Source: Spirosoma fluviale (GTDB taxonomy: Bacteria; Bacteroidota; Bacteroidia; Cytophagales; Flexibacteraceae). Taken from it: DNA of 56,531 bases. The DNA lies in NCBI GenBank assembly GCA_945883425.1, contig CAMCXM010000005.1:1-56531 (forward strand), read 5' to 3'. Position numbers and translations under genes: made by a program. This document shows, one piece after another, positions 29,721-39,720 of the stretch (positions are counted from its first letter, which is position 1; each line of letters starts with the position of its first letter). The notes beneath the pieces are model-generated. The model did no database searches. It worked only from the letters and a program-made list of their open reading frames with translations, and was not told the DNA's origin.

Positions 29721-31844
29721 ATGGAACCCCGTCCCGAAGAACTGATCCCGGAACTGTCTGTCTGGAACCGGCCGCTGAAATACGGACGGTATCTGAGTGA
29801 AAAACAAATTCAGATCCTTCAGAAAGACCTGGAGATATTTACCCTCGGGGATTTGTTCCGTCATTTTCCATTCCGATATGAAGACCGGACGGTGATCACT
29901 GAAATCCGGCACGTTCACCTTGGTCTGACTTCGGTCCAGATCAAAGGAGAATTCATCAAATTTGAAAATGCCGGGGAAGGAAAAGCCCGAAGACTGGTGG
30001 GAACATTTGCCGATCCATCCGGGACCATTGAGGTCGTTTGGTTTCAGAAAATCGATTCGCTCCGAAAAATTCTGAAAGTAAAACAACCCTATCTGGTGTA
30101 CGGTCGATTGAATCATTTCAATGGAAAAACCAGTTTCACACATCCGGAAGTGGAAGTCTTCAATCCTAACGAAAAAAGATCTGGTCTTGAACCCGTCTAT
30201 TCCACAACGGAAACACTGAAGCGTTTTGGTCTTGACAGCAAAGGACTCTCACGGATTATTGAATGGAACATTACCGCTTTCTCAAAAGAAATCATCGAGC
30301 CATTTCCAGATCTGAAAATCAAAGCGTGGACAATGATTCCACTTCCAATTGCGATCAAAGAGATTCACAAACCGACATCAGCATCACTTCTGGCGCAATC
30401 GCAGAACCGATTGAAAATGGAAGAACTTTTCCCTCTTCAGTTTTTTATGTTGAGGAAGAAAAAGTTAAATCATGAAGTGAGCGTGGGCCATTACATGCCT
30501 AAACTTCAGGTTTTCAATCAGTTTTACGAATCCGTCCTTCCATTTGCCTTAACCAACGCCCAAAAAAGGGTACTGAAGGAAATCCGATCGGATTTGGTTT
30601 CAGGAAAACAAATGAATCGTCTTGTTCAGGGTGATGTAGGAAGTGGGAAAACCATTGTTGCCCTGATGGCGATGCTGATGGCTCACGACAATGGTTACCA
30701 GAGTTGCCTCATGGCGCCCACTGAAATCCTGGCCAACCAGCATTTTTTTTCCATTGAAAAACTAGCGCAGGCAATAGGACTTCAAATCGCCTTACTTACT
30801 GGTTCAACCAAAACATCTGAGCGAAAGAAAATTGCTGAAAATCTGGAAAATGGCTCGCTGCATATTTTAATAGGCACACATGCGGTGATCGAGGACAAAG
30901 TCCGGTTTCAGAACCTGGGGCTATCGGTGATCGATGAACAACATCGGTTTGGTGTGGCACAACGGGCAAGGCTTCACAACAAAAATCCGGATAGTCACCC
31001 TCCACACATTCTTGTGATGACAGCAACGCCCATTCCAAGGACATTGGCTATGGCATTGTACAGTGATCTGGATATTTCCAAAATTGATGAACTACCAGCC
31101 GGAAGGAAGGAAATACAAACTGTCCATCGGACCGAGTCCAGAAGACTTCCGGTTTTTCAGTTCATCCGGGAAGAAATTCAGAAAGGTCGCCAGGCATACA
31201 TTGTGTATCCAATGATTGAAGAATCCGAAACGCTTGATTTAAATAATCTGATGGAAGGATTTGAAAGTATCTCCAGGGCGTTTCCAGAATACCCATTGAG
31301 CATGGTTCATGGAAAAATGAAACCGTCCGACAAAGATTTCGAGATGGCAAGGTTTGTTAATGGGGAAACAAAAATAATGGTGGCCACCACTGTGATTGAA
31401 GTGGGCGTGAACGTACCCAACGCATCCATCATGTTGATAGAAAACTCAGAGCGGTTCGGACTCACACAGATGCATCAGCTTCGCGGCAGGGTTGGCAGAG
31501 GGGAATATCAAAGCTATTGCATTTTGATGACGGGTCCGAAATTAAGCCGGGAAGGAAAAATCCGGATTGAAACCTTGTGCAGGACAAGCAATGGTTTTGA
31601 AATCGCGGAAACCGACCTCAAGCTCAGAGGACCCGGAGACATTATGGGAACCAAGCAGAGTGGAATCGCCGATCTCAAGCTTACGAACCTTGCTGAAGAT
31701 GGAGATTTATTAGAATTTATTAAACAAATAACACAAACCATCATTGAAGAAGATCCGAATTTAGAAAACCCTCAATTTCAATTACTTAAGTCGCACTTAG
31801 CCGACATCAGCAAGCAAAAAATATATTGGAATAACATCTCTTGA
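29721..31844 (+). CDS. recG: ATP-dependent DNA helicase RecG
   Basis: LVQGDVGSGKTIVAL, VIDEQHRFGVAQRARL, MTATPIPRTLA, QLRGRVGRG; start 29721 preferred. Confidence 0.97.
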   Translation: MEPRPEELIPELSVWNRPLKYGRYLSEKQIQILQKDLEIFTLGDLFRHFPFRYEDRTVITEIRHVHLGLTSVQIKGEFIKFENAGEGKARRLVGTFADPSGTIEVVWFQKIDSLRKILKVKQPYLVYGRLNHFNGKTSFTHPEVEVFNPNEKRSGLEPVYSTTETLKRFGLDSKGLSRIIEWNITAFSKEIIEPFPDLKIKAWTMIPLPIAIKEIHKPTSASLLAQSQNRLKMEELFPLQFFMLRKKKLNHEVSVGHYMPKLQVFNQFYESVLPFALTNAQKRVLKEIRSDLVSGKQMNRLVQGDVGSGKTIVALMAMLMAHDNGYQSCLMAPTEILANQHFFSIEKLAQAIGLQIALLTGSTKTSERKKIAENLENGSLHILIGTHAVIEDKVRFQNLGLSVIDEQHRFGVAQRARLHNKNPDSHPPHILVMTATPIPRTLAMALYSDLDISKIDELPAGRKEIQTVHRTESRRLPVFQFIREEIQKGRQAYIVYPMIEESETLDLNNLMEGFESISRAFPEYPLSMVHGKMKPSDKDFEMARFVNGETKIMVATTVIEVGVNVPNASIMLIENSERFGLTQMHQLRGRVGRGEYQSYCILMTGPKLSREGKIRIETLCRTSNGFEIAETDLKLRGPGDIMGTKQSGIADLKLTNLAEDGDLLEFIKQITQTIIEEDPNLENPQFQLLKSHLADISKQKIYWNNIS

Positions 31845-31969
31845 TTTCAATTTGAGGTCTGAAAATCAGGAAAACAATCTTCAATAGATTTTTTTTTACA
31901 GAACCCTTTCTATTTTTACCCTTCCAAAGTCTTATCTATTACTGTTTATAAGGCCTTTCAAATCCTCGT

Positions 31970-34123
31970 ATGAATTTAAATAAATATCTGTTTCTCATAG
32001 GTTTATCCAGCCTTTCAGTCCTAACTGCCTGCAACAATGAACCTAAGCATGAAACTCAGGAAGCTCCTAAGGTAGCCATCACAAACAATGACATAGAGCA
32101 GGCAAGAGAGCTTATTCTCCCAAATCCAGTTACCGACAGCACATGGTCAATTGACAGCAGCAACACTGGTTTCGGCCAAAGGCAGGACTTCAATGCTGAT
32201 TCTGCCAGTGTTAAACACTTATTTGCCAGTGAGGAAAATGCTGACTGGTATAAGTTTACCGCTCAAACTGATACATCAATTGCAGTAACGGTAGAACCTA
32301 ACGACCCATCAGCCGAATACGACATGGTGGTTTTTAAAAGCACTGGAGACAGTACAGGTTCGGATCTTAGAAAAGGTTTGATTCCTGCCATCCGTTCAAA
32401 CTTTGCCAAAATTGCAAAAGCAGGAGACACGATTACTGGTCTTTATTGCGATTCCAGGCTTGCTGATTTTGTTCCGAGTGATTCGACCAGCCAGTTTTCC
32501 AGGGCGTTCCGGATTCAAACTGGTGAAACCTATTATGTTGTTTTAAATACAACTACCGCCAAAGGCAACGGATATAAACTACGGATTCATTCCTGCGCTC
32601 CTGGTGAAGGAGGAAATCGGGATCATGGCAACCCAGCCACTTTAACCCCATCGGCACAAGGGCCTGTGATCAATTCTTTCTCGCCTTCCAGGGCTTCTAG
32701 GGGTAAATCTGTCCGAATTTCTGGTGAACATTTATCTGGAACTTCTTCTGTTACATTTGGTGGGGTAGAAGCATCTTCATTTGAAGTCATCTCAGATTCG
32801 GAAGTAAAAGCAGTTGTAGGTTCTGGTGCATCCGGAAATGTGGTCATCTCAACAGCCGATGGAACTGCTGAAAAAGATGCCTTTACATATCTTAAAAAAA
32901 CCTCCCGCAAGAAAGGTTCCCATACAAAAAGAAAGCACAGGGATGCTGATAATGGAGATTATTACATCGTGAAGCCAAAAGATACCATGTTTTCAATTGC
33001 GTTCATTTTCGGTATGACGGTAGATGAAGTAATGAAACTGAACAAACTGGATAACACAAACGTATTTGTTGGTCAAAAACTGAAAGTCATCAGACGACAA
33101 CTTCCTCAAAATAAAATCCAAAAAAAAGTATCCAGCAGTAAGCCTGTTAAACCATCTCCTCCCCTACCTGGAAGTACAACGCATCCAGATGTGATTGCAA
33201 AAAATAAAGAAATAGAAAAAGCAAAACAAGCAGCCAAAGCGAAAGAAATGGCGACCAAAACGGTTGATAAACCTGCTACAGAAACTCCTGTAACGGAGAT
33301 TCAGGGCCGCAATCCAAACTTCAACCCAACACCCGCTTTTCCAACAAACAATCCGAAGATTAACAGCGGTGTCGATTCGAAAAACTCGATCGCTCCTGCC
33401 GATAAATCATTTTATGTGTATTGCAATGTTACATCGGGGGTGAACAAGCAAGCCGTTGCCGGAACACTTCAGGTAGTGGACCTGAAAAAAAAGGACCTTG
33501 TTTATAATGTTCAGGCCAACAAAACGCAGGCGGTTCCATTGTTCAATGCTGGTGGAAAACAGAAGCTCTTTATTTGCGACATTTTCGGTTACAAGAAACA
33601 AGACTTTGACCTGAACCTGGATAACATCATCAATGACTCTACCGCTCAGCAGGTACAAATTGTAGATGATACCATCGTTATCAACTTCGAGCTTCGCCGT
33701 CTGGAAAAAGGGGATGTGGCGGTTGCGTACAACATTTTCTTTTATGATGATGCTTCCGTTATGCTTCCGAAGTCTACGTACGAGTTGGATCAGTTACTGG
33801 AATTGATGCTTGAAAACAACAAAATCAAAATCCGGATTCACGGACATACCAATACCAGCAAACTCGGTAAAATTCTGTACCTCGAAAAAGGCGATAAAAC
33901 CTTTTTCCGATTGACTGCCAAAAACAAGGAAACATTTGGGCCGGCACGTTTACTTTCGAAGAAACGGGCGGAGACCATCAAATGGTATCTGGAATCGAAA
34001 CGAATTACCGACGACCGTATTCAGGTTGAAGGCCATGGCGGAAGCCAGATGCTTTATCCGAATACACACCCGCTGGCTTTCAAAAACAAACGGGTAGAAG
34101 TTGAAATATTAGAAGACAAATAA
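31970..34123 (+). CDS. Multidomain lipoprotein: PPC-like region, IPT/TIG, LysM, OmpA-like C-terminus
   Basis: LSVLTACNN lipobox; INSFSPSRASRGKSVRISGEHLSGTSSVTFGG (IPT/TIG); YYIVKPKDTMFSIAFIFGMTVDEVMKLNKLDNTNVFVGQKLKV (LysM); IHGHTNTS...KKRAETIKWYLESKRITDDRIQVEGHG (OmpA). Confidence 0.85.
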   Translation: MNLNKYLFLIGLSSLSVLTACNNEPKHETQEAPKVAITNNDIEQARELILPNPVTDSTWSIDSSNTGFGQRQDFNADSASVKHLFASEENADWYKFTAQTDTSIAVTVEPNDPSAEYDMVVFKSTGDSTGSDLRKGLIPAIRSNFAKIAKAGDTITGLYCDSRLADFVPSDSTSQFSRAFRIQTGETYYVVLNTTTAKGNGYKLRIHSCAPGEGGNRDHGNPATLTPSAQGPVINSFSPSRASRGKSVRISGEHLSGTSSVTFGGVEASSFEVISDSEVKAVVGSGASGNVVISTADGTAEKDAFTYLKKTSRKKGSHTKRKHRDADNGDYYIVKPKDTMFSIAFIFGMTVDEVMKLNKLDNTNVFVGQKLKVIRRQLPQNKIQKKVSSSKPVKPSPPLPGSTTHPDVIAKNKEIEKAKQAAKAKEMATKTVDKPATETPVTEIQGRNPNFNPTPAFPTNNPKINSGVDSKNSIAPADKSFYVYCNVTSGVNKQAVAGTLQVVDLKKKDLVYNVQANKTQAVPLFNAGGKQKLFICDIFGYKKQDFDLNLDNIINDSTAQQVQIVDDTIVINFELRRLEKGDVAVAYNIFFYDDASVMLPKSTYELDQLLELMLENNKIKIRIHGHTNTSKLGKILYLEKGDKTFFRLTAKNKETFGPARLLSKKRAETIKWYLESKRITDDRIQVEGHGGSQMLYPNTHPLAFKNKRVEVEILEDK

Positions 34124-34154
34124 CGTTTTCTGCGGGTAATACCGCCGTTTCACC

Positions 34155-35000
34155 ATGCAAACCTCCCTCAACATTTACTCTCCGGAAAACGGAAAAAATG
34201 CCACCATCGGCTGGCTGGTTTCGATTGCTTTTCATGTTATCCTGATTTTGCTTTTCTTTTTCGCTATGGCCTGGGAAAAGCAAAATCCGCCAATTATGGA
34301 AAATGTGTATGGCGTGGAAGTGAATTTTGGAACCAGTGACCAAGGTTTCGGTGAAGAGCAAAATTTCACTCCGCCCGGTCCGGATCCAGCTCCTGAAAAA
34401 ACAGAAGTAACGCCATCCAATCCGGTAGAAGAAACAACCACCACTCAGGAACCCGAACAGGCCGAACCTGAAAAGGTGATCACCGGAGACGATGAAAGTG
34501 TCGCCGTAGCACCGGAAGCCAAACCCAAAAAAGCAGTTGAAGCAGAAGTCACTCCTGCCAAAACTACCCCCTCTAAACCAACTGCTCAGTCTTTATTTCC
34601 CAGTGAAAAATCCAGCCCTTCGAACAACAACAACGGAAACAAACCCGGAACCGTTGGTGACATGGGCGTAAAAGGAGGCAATCCAGACGCCAGAGGAATT
34701 TATGAAGGCAACCCGGGCAAAGGAAAAGGCGGACCCAGTCTTGATATGTCTGGCTGGAAATGGGACAGTAAACCGACCATCAATGATGAATCAACCGAAG
34801 AAGGAAAAATCGTTTTCCAGATCAAGGTAGATGAAGAAGGAAACATCATTGCAGTGACCGTTCAGGAGAACAATGTGAGCCCGGCATTGGTTAAAAAATA
34901 CAAGAAGGAAGTCGAGAGTCTTTCTTTCTCCCGTACCAGTGGAGGCAATTCCGGTGAAGGCGCAACCGGACGAATTACATTCATCATTACATCCCGTTAA
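34155..35000 (+). CDS. TonB-like energy transducer
   Basis: Single N-terminal TM, Pro/Glu-rich linker, TonB_C-like IVFQIKVDEEGNIIAVTVQENNVSPALVKKYKKEVESL. Confidence 0.75.
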   Translation: MQTSLNIYSPENGKNATIGWLVSIAFHVILILLFFFAMAWEKQNPPIMENVYGVEVNFGTSDQGFGEEQNFTPPGPDPAPEKTEVTPSNPVEETTTTQEPEQAEPEKVITGDDESVAVAPEAKPKKAVEAEVTPAKTTPSKPTAQSLFPSEKSSPSNNNNGNKPGTVGDMGVKGGNPDARGIYEGNPGKGKGGPSLDMSGWKWDSKPTINDESTEEGKIVFQIKVDEEGNIIAVTVQENNVSPALVKKYKKEVESLSFSRTSGGNSGEGATGRITFIITSR

Positions 35001-35006
35001 TTTTTT

Positions 35007-36323
35007 GTGAAAAGGACCTACGACGAAACCGTAGAATTCCTCTTTTCCCGCCTGCCGGTTTTCCAAAGGGACGGAGCCGCAGCCTACAAACCCGGCCTGG
35101 AAAACATACTTGCTTTTTGTGAAGCCATTGGAAATCCACATCACCAATTGCGGACAATTCACGTAGGCGGAACCAATGGTAAGGGAAGCACAAGCCATTC
35201 CCTGGCTTCTATTCTTCAGGAACAAGGTTACAAAACTGGGTTATACACTTCTCCTCACCTGGTCGATTTCAGAGAGAGAATTCAAATCAACGGCGTTTTC
35301 ATTCCCAAAGAATTTGTTGTCGACACCATTGAAAGTTGGATACCACTAATTGATACAATTGAACCGTCGTTTTTCGAACTTACTGTCGCACTCTGTTTTC
35401 ATTACTTTTCAATTGAAAAAGTCGAAATCGCGGTGATCGAAGTGGGAATGGGCGGCCGGCTCGACAGCACCAACATCATCACTCCTCTCCTTTCCGTTAT
35501 TACCAATATTGGATACGATCATCAGAAATTCCTTGGAAACACGTTGCCGGAAATTGCGGTTGAGAAAGCCGGAATTATCAAAACAGGTGTACCGGTGGTG
35601 ATTAGCGAACGGCAACCAGAAACAGAAAAGGTTTTTGAAAGGAAGGCCGAAGAATGTGGGTCCAGCATATTGTTTGGCGATGACCAGATTCATGTTTCTG
35701 ACCTTGGTATTAAGGACGGAACCCGTGAAATCCGAACAACTCAAAAAGGGAATCCAGGGGAACAGGAATGGAACTTGTCACTTCTGGGACAATACCAGTT
35801 GAAAAACATCAAAGGAATTCTGGTTGCCGTAAATGAACTCAGAAATGCCGGATTGAAAATATCTCAATTGTCCATACAAAGAGGGCTATCAGCTGTTCAA
35901 AAAAATACGGGACTGAGAGGACGCTGGCAAGTCCTTCAGCAACAACCTATGATTGTGTGTGATACAGGACACAATGTGGATGGTGTCCGTGAGGTTGTTG
36001 AACAAATTCAAACCTACACTTACCGCAAACTCTGGCTGATCTGGGGAATGGTGAACGACAAAGACCACCACGAAATCCTGCAACTACTCCCCACCAACGC
36101 CTCCGTTATTGCCACCCAACCTCATCTTCTTCGTGCTTTGCCTTCCGGTGAAATGAAGGAACTTTTTACATTTCTGGGTTTTGATGCGATCGAAAAAACA
36201 AGCGTACAAGATGCATTGGAACATGTCTGGAAAGTAGCTGATAAAGAAGATTTTATCTTCATAGGAGGTAGTACTTTTGTGGTGGCTGAAATCCCATTTG
36301 AATTATTTACGGAATCGGTTTAA
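35007..36323 (+). CDS. folC: Bifunctional folylpolyglutamate synthase/dihydrofolate synthase
   Basis: HVGGTNGKGSTSHSLASILQEQGYKTGLYTSPHL, EVGMGGRLDSTN; GTG start. Confidence 0.96.
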   Translation: MKRTYDETVEFLFSRLPVFQRDGAAAYKPGLENILAFCEAIGNPHHQLRTIHVGGTNGKGSTSHSLASILQEQGYKTGLYTSPHLVDFRERIQINGVFIPKEFVVDTIESWIPLIDTIEPSFFELTVALCFHYFSIEKVEIAVIEVGMGGRLDSTNIITPLLSVITNIGYDHQKFLGNTLPEIAVEKAGIIKTGVPVVISERQPETEKVFERKAEECGSSILFGDDQIHVSDLGIKDGTREIRTTQKGNPGEQEWNLSLLGQYQLKNIKGILVAVNELRNAGLKISQLSIQRGLSAVQKNTGLRGRWQVLQQQPMIVCDTGHNVDGVREVVEQIQTYTYRKLWLIWGMVNDKDHHEILQLLPTNASVIATQPHLLRALPSGEMKELFTFLGFDAIEKTSVQDALEHVWKVADKEDFIFIGGSTFVVAEIPFELFTESV

Positions 36324-36371
36324 ACCCTTCAGGTATTCTGGTCTCCAAGGCAAACAGTTCAACGAAAACGG

Positions 36372-36926
36372 GTGCACAGCGACGACAAGGAAATACTCGA
36401 AAACTTCCGGAATGAGGCCACAAAAAACAAGGCCTTTAATCTATTGATCCGGAAGTATCAGAAGCGGGTATACTGGCTGATCCGGAAAATGGTAATCGAC
36501 CATGATGATGCCAACGATGTATCGCAGGAAGTTTTTGTTCGGGTGTGGTATCATCTGGAAGAATTTCGCCAGGAATCGGGGTTGTTTACATGGATTTACC
36601 GGATTGCAACCAACGAATGTCTGGCGTTTTTACGAAAGAAAAAGCGCCGGTTCTTTATTCCGATTCACGATGTGGAAGGGGAATTGTCGCACAAAATCAA
36701 CGAAGGCAATCACTTCACAGGTGACGAAATTCAGAAGAAACTGCAACTCGCCATTTTAAAGTTGCCCGAAAAACAAAGACTGGTATTCAACATGAAATAC
36801 TTTGAGGAAATCACATATGAAGAAATGTCGGAAATTCTCGGAACTTCTGCCGGTGCATTAAAAGCATCGTACCATCATGCCGTTCAAAAAATTCAGGCAG
36901 CCGTAACGTTAGAAGAACGATTTTAG
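36372..36926 (+). CDS. ECF-type RNA polymerase sigma factor
   Basis: DHDDANDVSQEVFVRVWYHLEEFRQESGLFTWIYRIATNECLAFLRKKKR; sigma4 LPEKQRLVFNMKYFEEITYEEMSEILG; GTG start. Confidence 0.94.
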   Translation: MHSDDKEILENFRNEATKNKAFNLLIRKYQKRVYWLIRKMVIDHDDANDVSQEVFVRVWYHLEEFRQESGLFTWIYRIATNECLAFLRKKKRRFFIPIHDVEGELSHKINEGNHFTGDEIQKKLQLAILKLPEKQRLVFNMKYFEEITYEEMSEILGTSAGALKASYHHAVQKIQAAVTLEERF

Positions 36927-36928
36927 TT

Positions 36929-37471
36929 ATGAAAGAGACACCCGAAAATAATGCATCCAACAGACCGGTACCGGAGAATTTCTTCGACCAGCAATTCCAC
37001 CAGATTCTAAAAAAGACGGTGGAAACGGATAACTGGTCCATTCCCGGTTCAAGAAATGTGGAATCTATGTTTCCTGTTCCGGATGGATACTGGCTAAAAA
37101 TGGAAGATCAGGTCCGACAGAAAGTCAAATCGCCATCTCTTCCACTTCTCATCCCTTCTTTCCGGTTTAAACTTGCTTCCGCAGCCGCTACATTGCTTCT
37201 TCTTATTTTTGCCGGATGGTGGGTCATCACACCAAAACTGGAGACAGAAAACTGGAAGGCACAACTGGAAAAAATCCCGCAGGAAGATTTGATCGCATTT
37301 GTTGATTACCAGAACCGGGATGTGCAGGAATACACCGAAAAACTGGCATCCAAATCATTACAGGACCAGGACTTACCTTTGCCCCTACCGAAAATGAATG
37401 ATACCGATATTGAAGAAGCACTGGACGATATCCAACCGAATGACTTTACCGACAACTTTGACATCAATTAA
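36929..37471 (+). CDS. Single-TM membrane protein, candidate anti-sigma factor
   Basis: Immediately follows ECF sigma gene; central TM FKLASAAATLLLLIFAGWWVI; no recognised family. Confidence 0.5.
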   Translation: MKETPENNASNRPVPENFFDQQFHQILKKTVETDNWSIPGSRNVESMFPVPDGYWLKMEDQVRQKVKSPSLPLLIPSFRFKLASAAATLLLLIFAGWWVITPKLETENWKAQLEKIPQEDLIAFVDYQNRDVQEYTEKLASKSLQDQDLPLPLPKMNDTDIEEALDDIQPNDFTDNFDIN

Positions 37472-37472
37472 A

Positions 37473-37964
37473 ATGAAACGAATTATCCCTACTTTTTTAA
37501 CTGCCTTTTTACTGTTTTTGTCTGTACTCCCAGCAATTGCGCAACCAGGACCTGATGATCCTGAAGAACGGGGCGGTGGCGAAAGAGTTCAGGCAGCAAA
37601 AGTGGCCTACATTACAAGCAAACTGGCACTGACTACAGCTCAGGCACAACAGTTCTGGCCTTTGTATAACGAATTTGAAGCCGCACGTAAGAAAATCAGA
37701 AAGCAAATCCGTCAGCTTCAGTTGGATAATATCCTTTTTGACGCCAACGAGGAACGTCTGAAAACAGATATAAAGAAACTTTTCGCACTTCGCCAGGAAG
37801 AGCTCGATCTGGAAAAACTGTATTCAGAAAAGTTCCTGAAAGTAATCTCTGCCAAACAACTGGCTGAATATTACCGTTCGGAAAAGGAATTTACCCGCCT
37901 GCTGATCAAACGATTAAAGGGTGGACGCGGTGGTCGTGGAAGAGGAGGTGATAAGGACGAATAA
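37473..37964 (+). CDS. Secreted Spy/CpxP-like helical protein
   Basis: Signal peptide; VAYITSKLALTTAQAQQFWPLYNEFEAARKKIRKQIRQL; start 37473. Confidence 0.65.
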   Translation: MKRIIPTFLTAFLLFLSVLPAIAQPGPDDPEERGGGERVQAAKVAYITSKLALTTAQAQQFWPLYNEFEAARKKIRKQIRQLQLDNILFDANEERLKTDIKKLFALRQEELDLEKLYSEKFLKVISAKQLAEYYRSEKEFTRLLIKRLKGGRGGRGRGGDKDE

Positions 37965-37970
37965 TTCGTG

Positions 37971-39074
37971 TCAGATCCGATAACCACTTCGGATCCAGCC
38001 ACCACCAACAACATCGTCTCCTTCGTAAAACACTGCCGCCTGACCAGGCGCAATGGCGGAAACCCATTCGTTAAAACGAACGTGCATTTCATCTCCAATC
38101 TGCTGAATGGAAGCCGGAGTACCTTCATCCTTATACCGAACTTTGGTGACGGTTTCAATCGTTCTGTTGCCCAGATTTTCGTATTTCATCAACCGGAGTT
38201 GATCCACAGTCATGGCGTTCTTCATCAGTTCGGAGTCCCGTCCGAGGATGACGCGGTTGTTTTCTTTGTCAATTCCAGTTACAAATACGGGATAGCCCAT
38301 CGCCAGGCCGAGTCCCTTTCTTTGTCCAATGGTGTAGAAAGGATAACCTTCATGGTGCCCTAACACATCTCCTTGTTCATTGACAAATTCCCCACCCGCT
38401 ACTTTCTCACTCAAACCCGGAACTCTGTGCCTAAGAAATCCACGGTAATCGTTATCCGGCACAAAACAGATCTCGTAACTCTCCGACTTGTTAACCAGAT
38501 CCACAAAACCTCTTTGTGCCGCCATTTCATAAATCTCTTTTTTGGTGAGATGGCTTAGAGGAAGAATCGTTCGGGCCAGACTTTCCTGACTCACACCCCA
38601 CAATGCATAGGACTGATCTTTCGATTTGTCGAGGCCCTTGGAAATAAAGTACCGTCCGTTTTCCTGTTTCAGCGTGGCATAATGGCCGGTCGCGATAAAA
38701 TCGCAGCCCAGCATGTCGGCCCTGCGGAGGAGCGCATCCCATTTAATATGGGTATTGCACAAAACGCATGGATTCGGCGTACGGCCATCCAGATACTCAT
38801 TGGTAAAATGATCGATTACATAATCACCAAACTCATTCCGAATGTCGAGGATGTAATGCGGAAAACCCAAAGACACGGCAATGTTCCGGGCATCATTGAT
38901 GCTATCGAGTGAACAGCAGCCGGTTTCCTTTTTAGAACTACCAGAACCAGTGTAATCCCAGGTTTTCATGGTCATCCCAATCACCTCGTATCCTTCTTCA
39001 TGAAGAAGCAAGGCTGCCAATGAACTATCGATGCCACCACTCATGGCGACAAGCACTTTTCCTTTTTTGCTCAT
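37971..39074 (-). CDS. mnmA: tRNA-specific 2-thiouridylase MnmA
   Basis: VLVAMSGGIDSSLAALLL, NPCVLCNTHIKWDALL, ATGHYA. Confidence 0.97.
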   Translation of the reverse strand: MSKKGKVLVAMSGGIDSSLAALLLHEEGYEVIGMTMKTWDYTGSGSSKKETGCCSLDSINDARNIAVSLGFPHYILDIRNEFGDYVIDHFTNEYLDGRTPNPCVLCNTHIKWDALLRRADMLGCDFIATGHYATLKQENGRYFISKGLDKSKDQSYALWGVSQESLARTILPLSHLTKKEIYEMAAQRGFVDLVNKSESYEICFVPDNDYRGFLRHRVPGLSEKVAGGEFVNEQGDVLGHHEGYPFYTIGQRKGLGLAMGYPVFVTGIDKENNRVILGRDSELMKNAMTVDQLRLMKYENLGNRTIETVTKVRYKDEGTPASIQQIGDEMHVRFNEWVSAIAPGQAAVFYEGDDVVGGGWIRSGYRI

Positions 39075-39081
39075 ATTAAAA

Positions 39082-39324
39082 TCAGGAAATGGAGCTGCGA
39101 ACTTTGGCTGTATACAAACGTAATGCCGCAGTAAATTCGATTCCTTGGGAAGCCATTTCAGACAGAATAAACTGAGCGGCCATCACGTGGGTCAATTTCT
39201 CACCTTCGTCGGAACCTTCAACTTCTATTTCGGGTGAGGTTTCATTGAGAATGGCTTCTTCGGCCGCAACCAATTGTTCCTGATTGAATGACTCAACCAG
39301 TTTTTTTATCACAGGAATTTTCAT
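39082..39324 (-). CDS. DUF6952-like small protein
   Basis: MKIPVIKKLVESFNQEQLVAAEEAILNETSPEIEVEGSDEGEKLTHVMAAQFI; next to thioredoxin gene. Confidence 0.55.
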   Translation of the reverse strand: MKIPVIKKLVESFNQEQLVAAEEAILNETSPEIEVEGSDEGEKLTHVMAAQFILSEMASQGIEFTAALRLYTAKVRSSIS

Positions 39325-39328
39325 GGGA

Positions 39329-39646
39329 TCAGTTCAGGTTTTCGATCATGGAAATGATGGCCTCTTCCTTGTTGGTCGCAGCACCCTCTACCAGCTGATC
39401 TCCTTTGAACACAGCAAAAAACGGAAGATTGTTCACACCGGCTAATTTCCGGGCAAGCTCATTTTCCTCGGCATTTACTTCCAGAAACTGAACACCTGCA
39501 AAGCGCTCATCATCGGAAAAACGACGGAATTTTGGGGCAATCAATTTGCAGCTTCCGCACCAGTCGGCAAAATATTTCACGACGGTTTTAGAATGGCTAC
39601 GTAGCGCAGATTCAAAGTCTGCATCGGTGGCTTTTATAACTGACAT
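39329..39646 (-). CDS. Thioredoxin family protein
   Basis: VVKYFADWCGSCKLIAPKFR, NNLPFFAVFKGDQLVEGAATNK. Confidence 0.92.
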   Translation of the reverse strand: MSVIKATDADFESALRSHSKTVVKYFADWCGSCKLIAPKFRRFSDDERFAGVQFLEVNAEENELARKLAGVNNLPFFAVFKGDQLVEGAATNKEEAIISMIENLN

Positions 39647-39720
39647 ATTATTTTAAAAAAAATGTTTCTGACGAATACCATGCCAAACTGAAGCCTGGCA
39701 TATTTTGTTTCTGAATCGGG

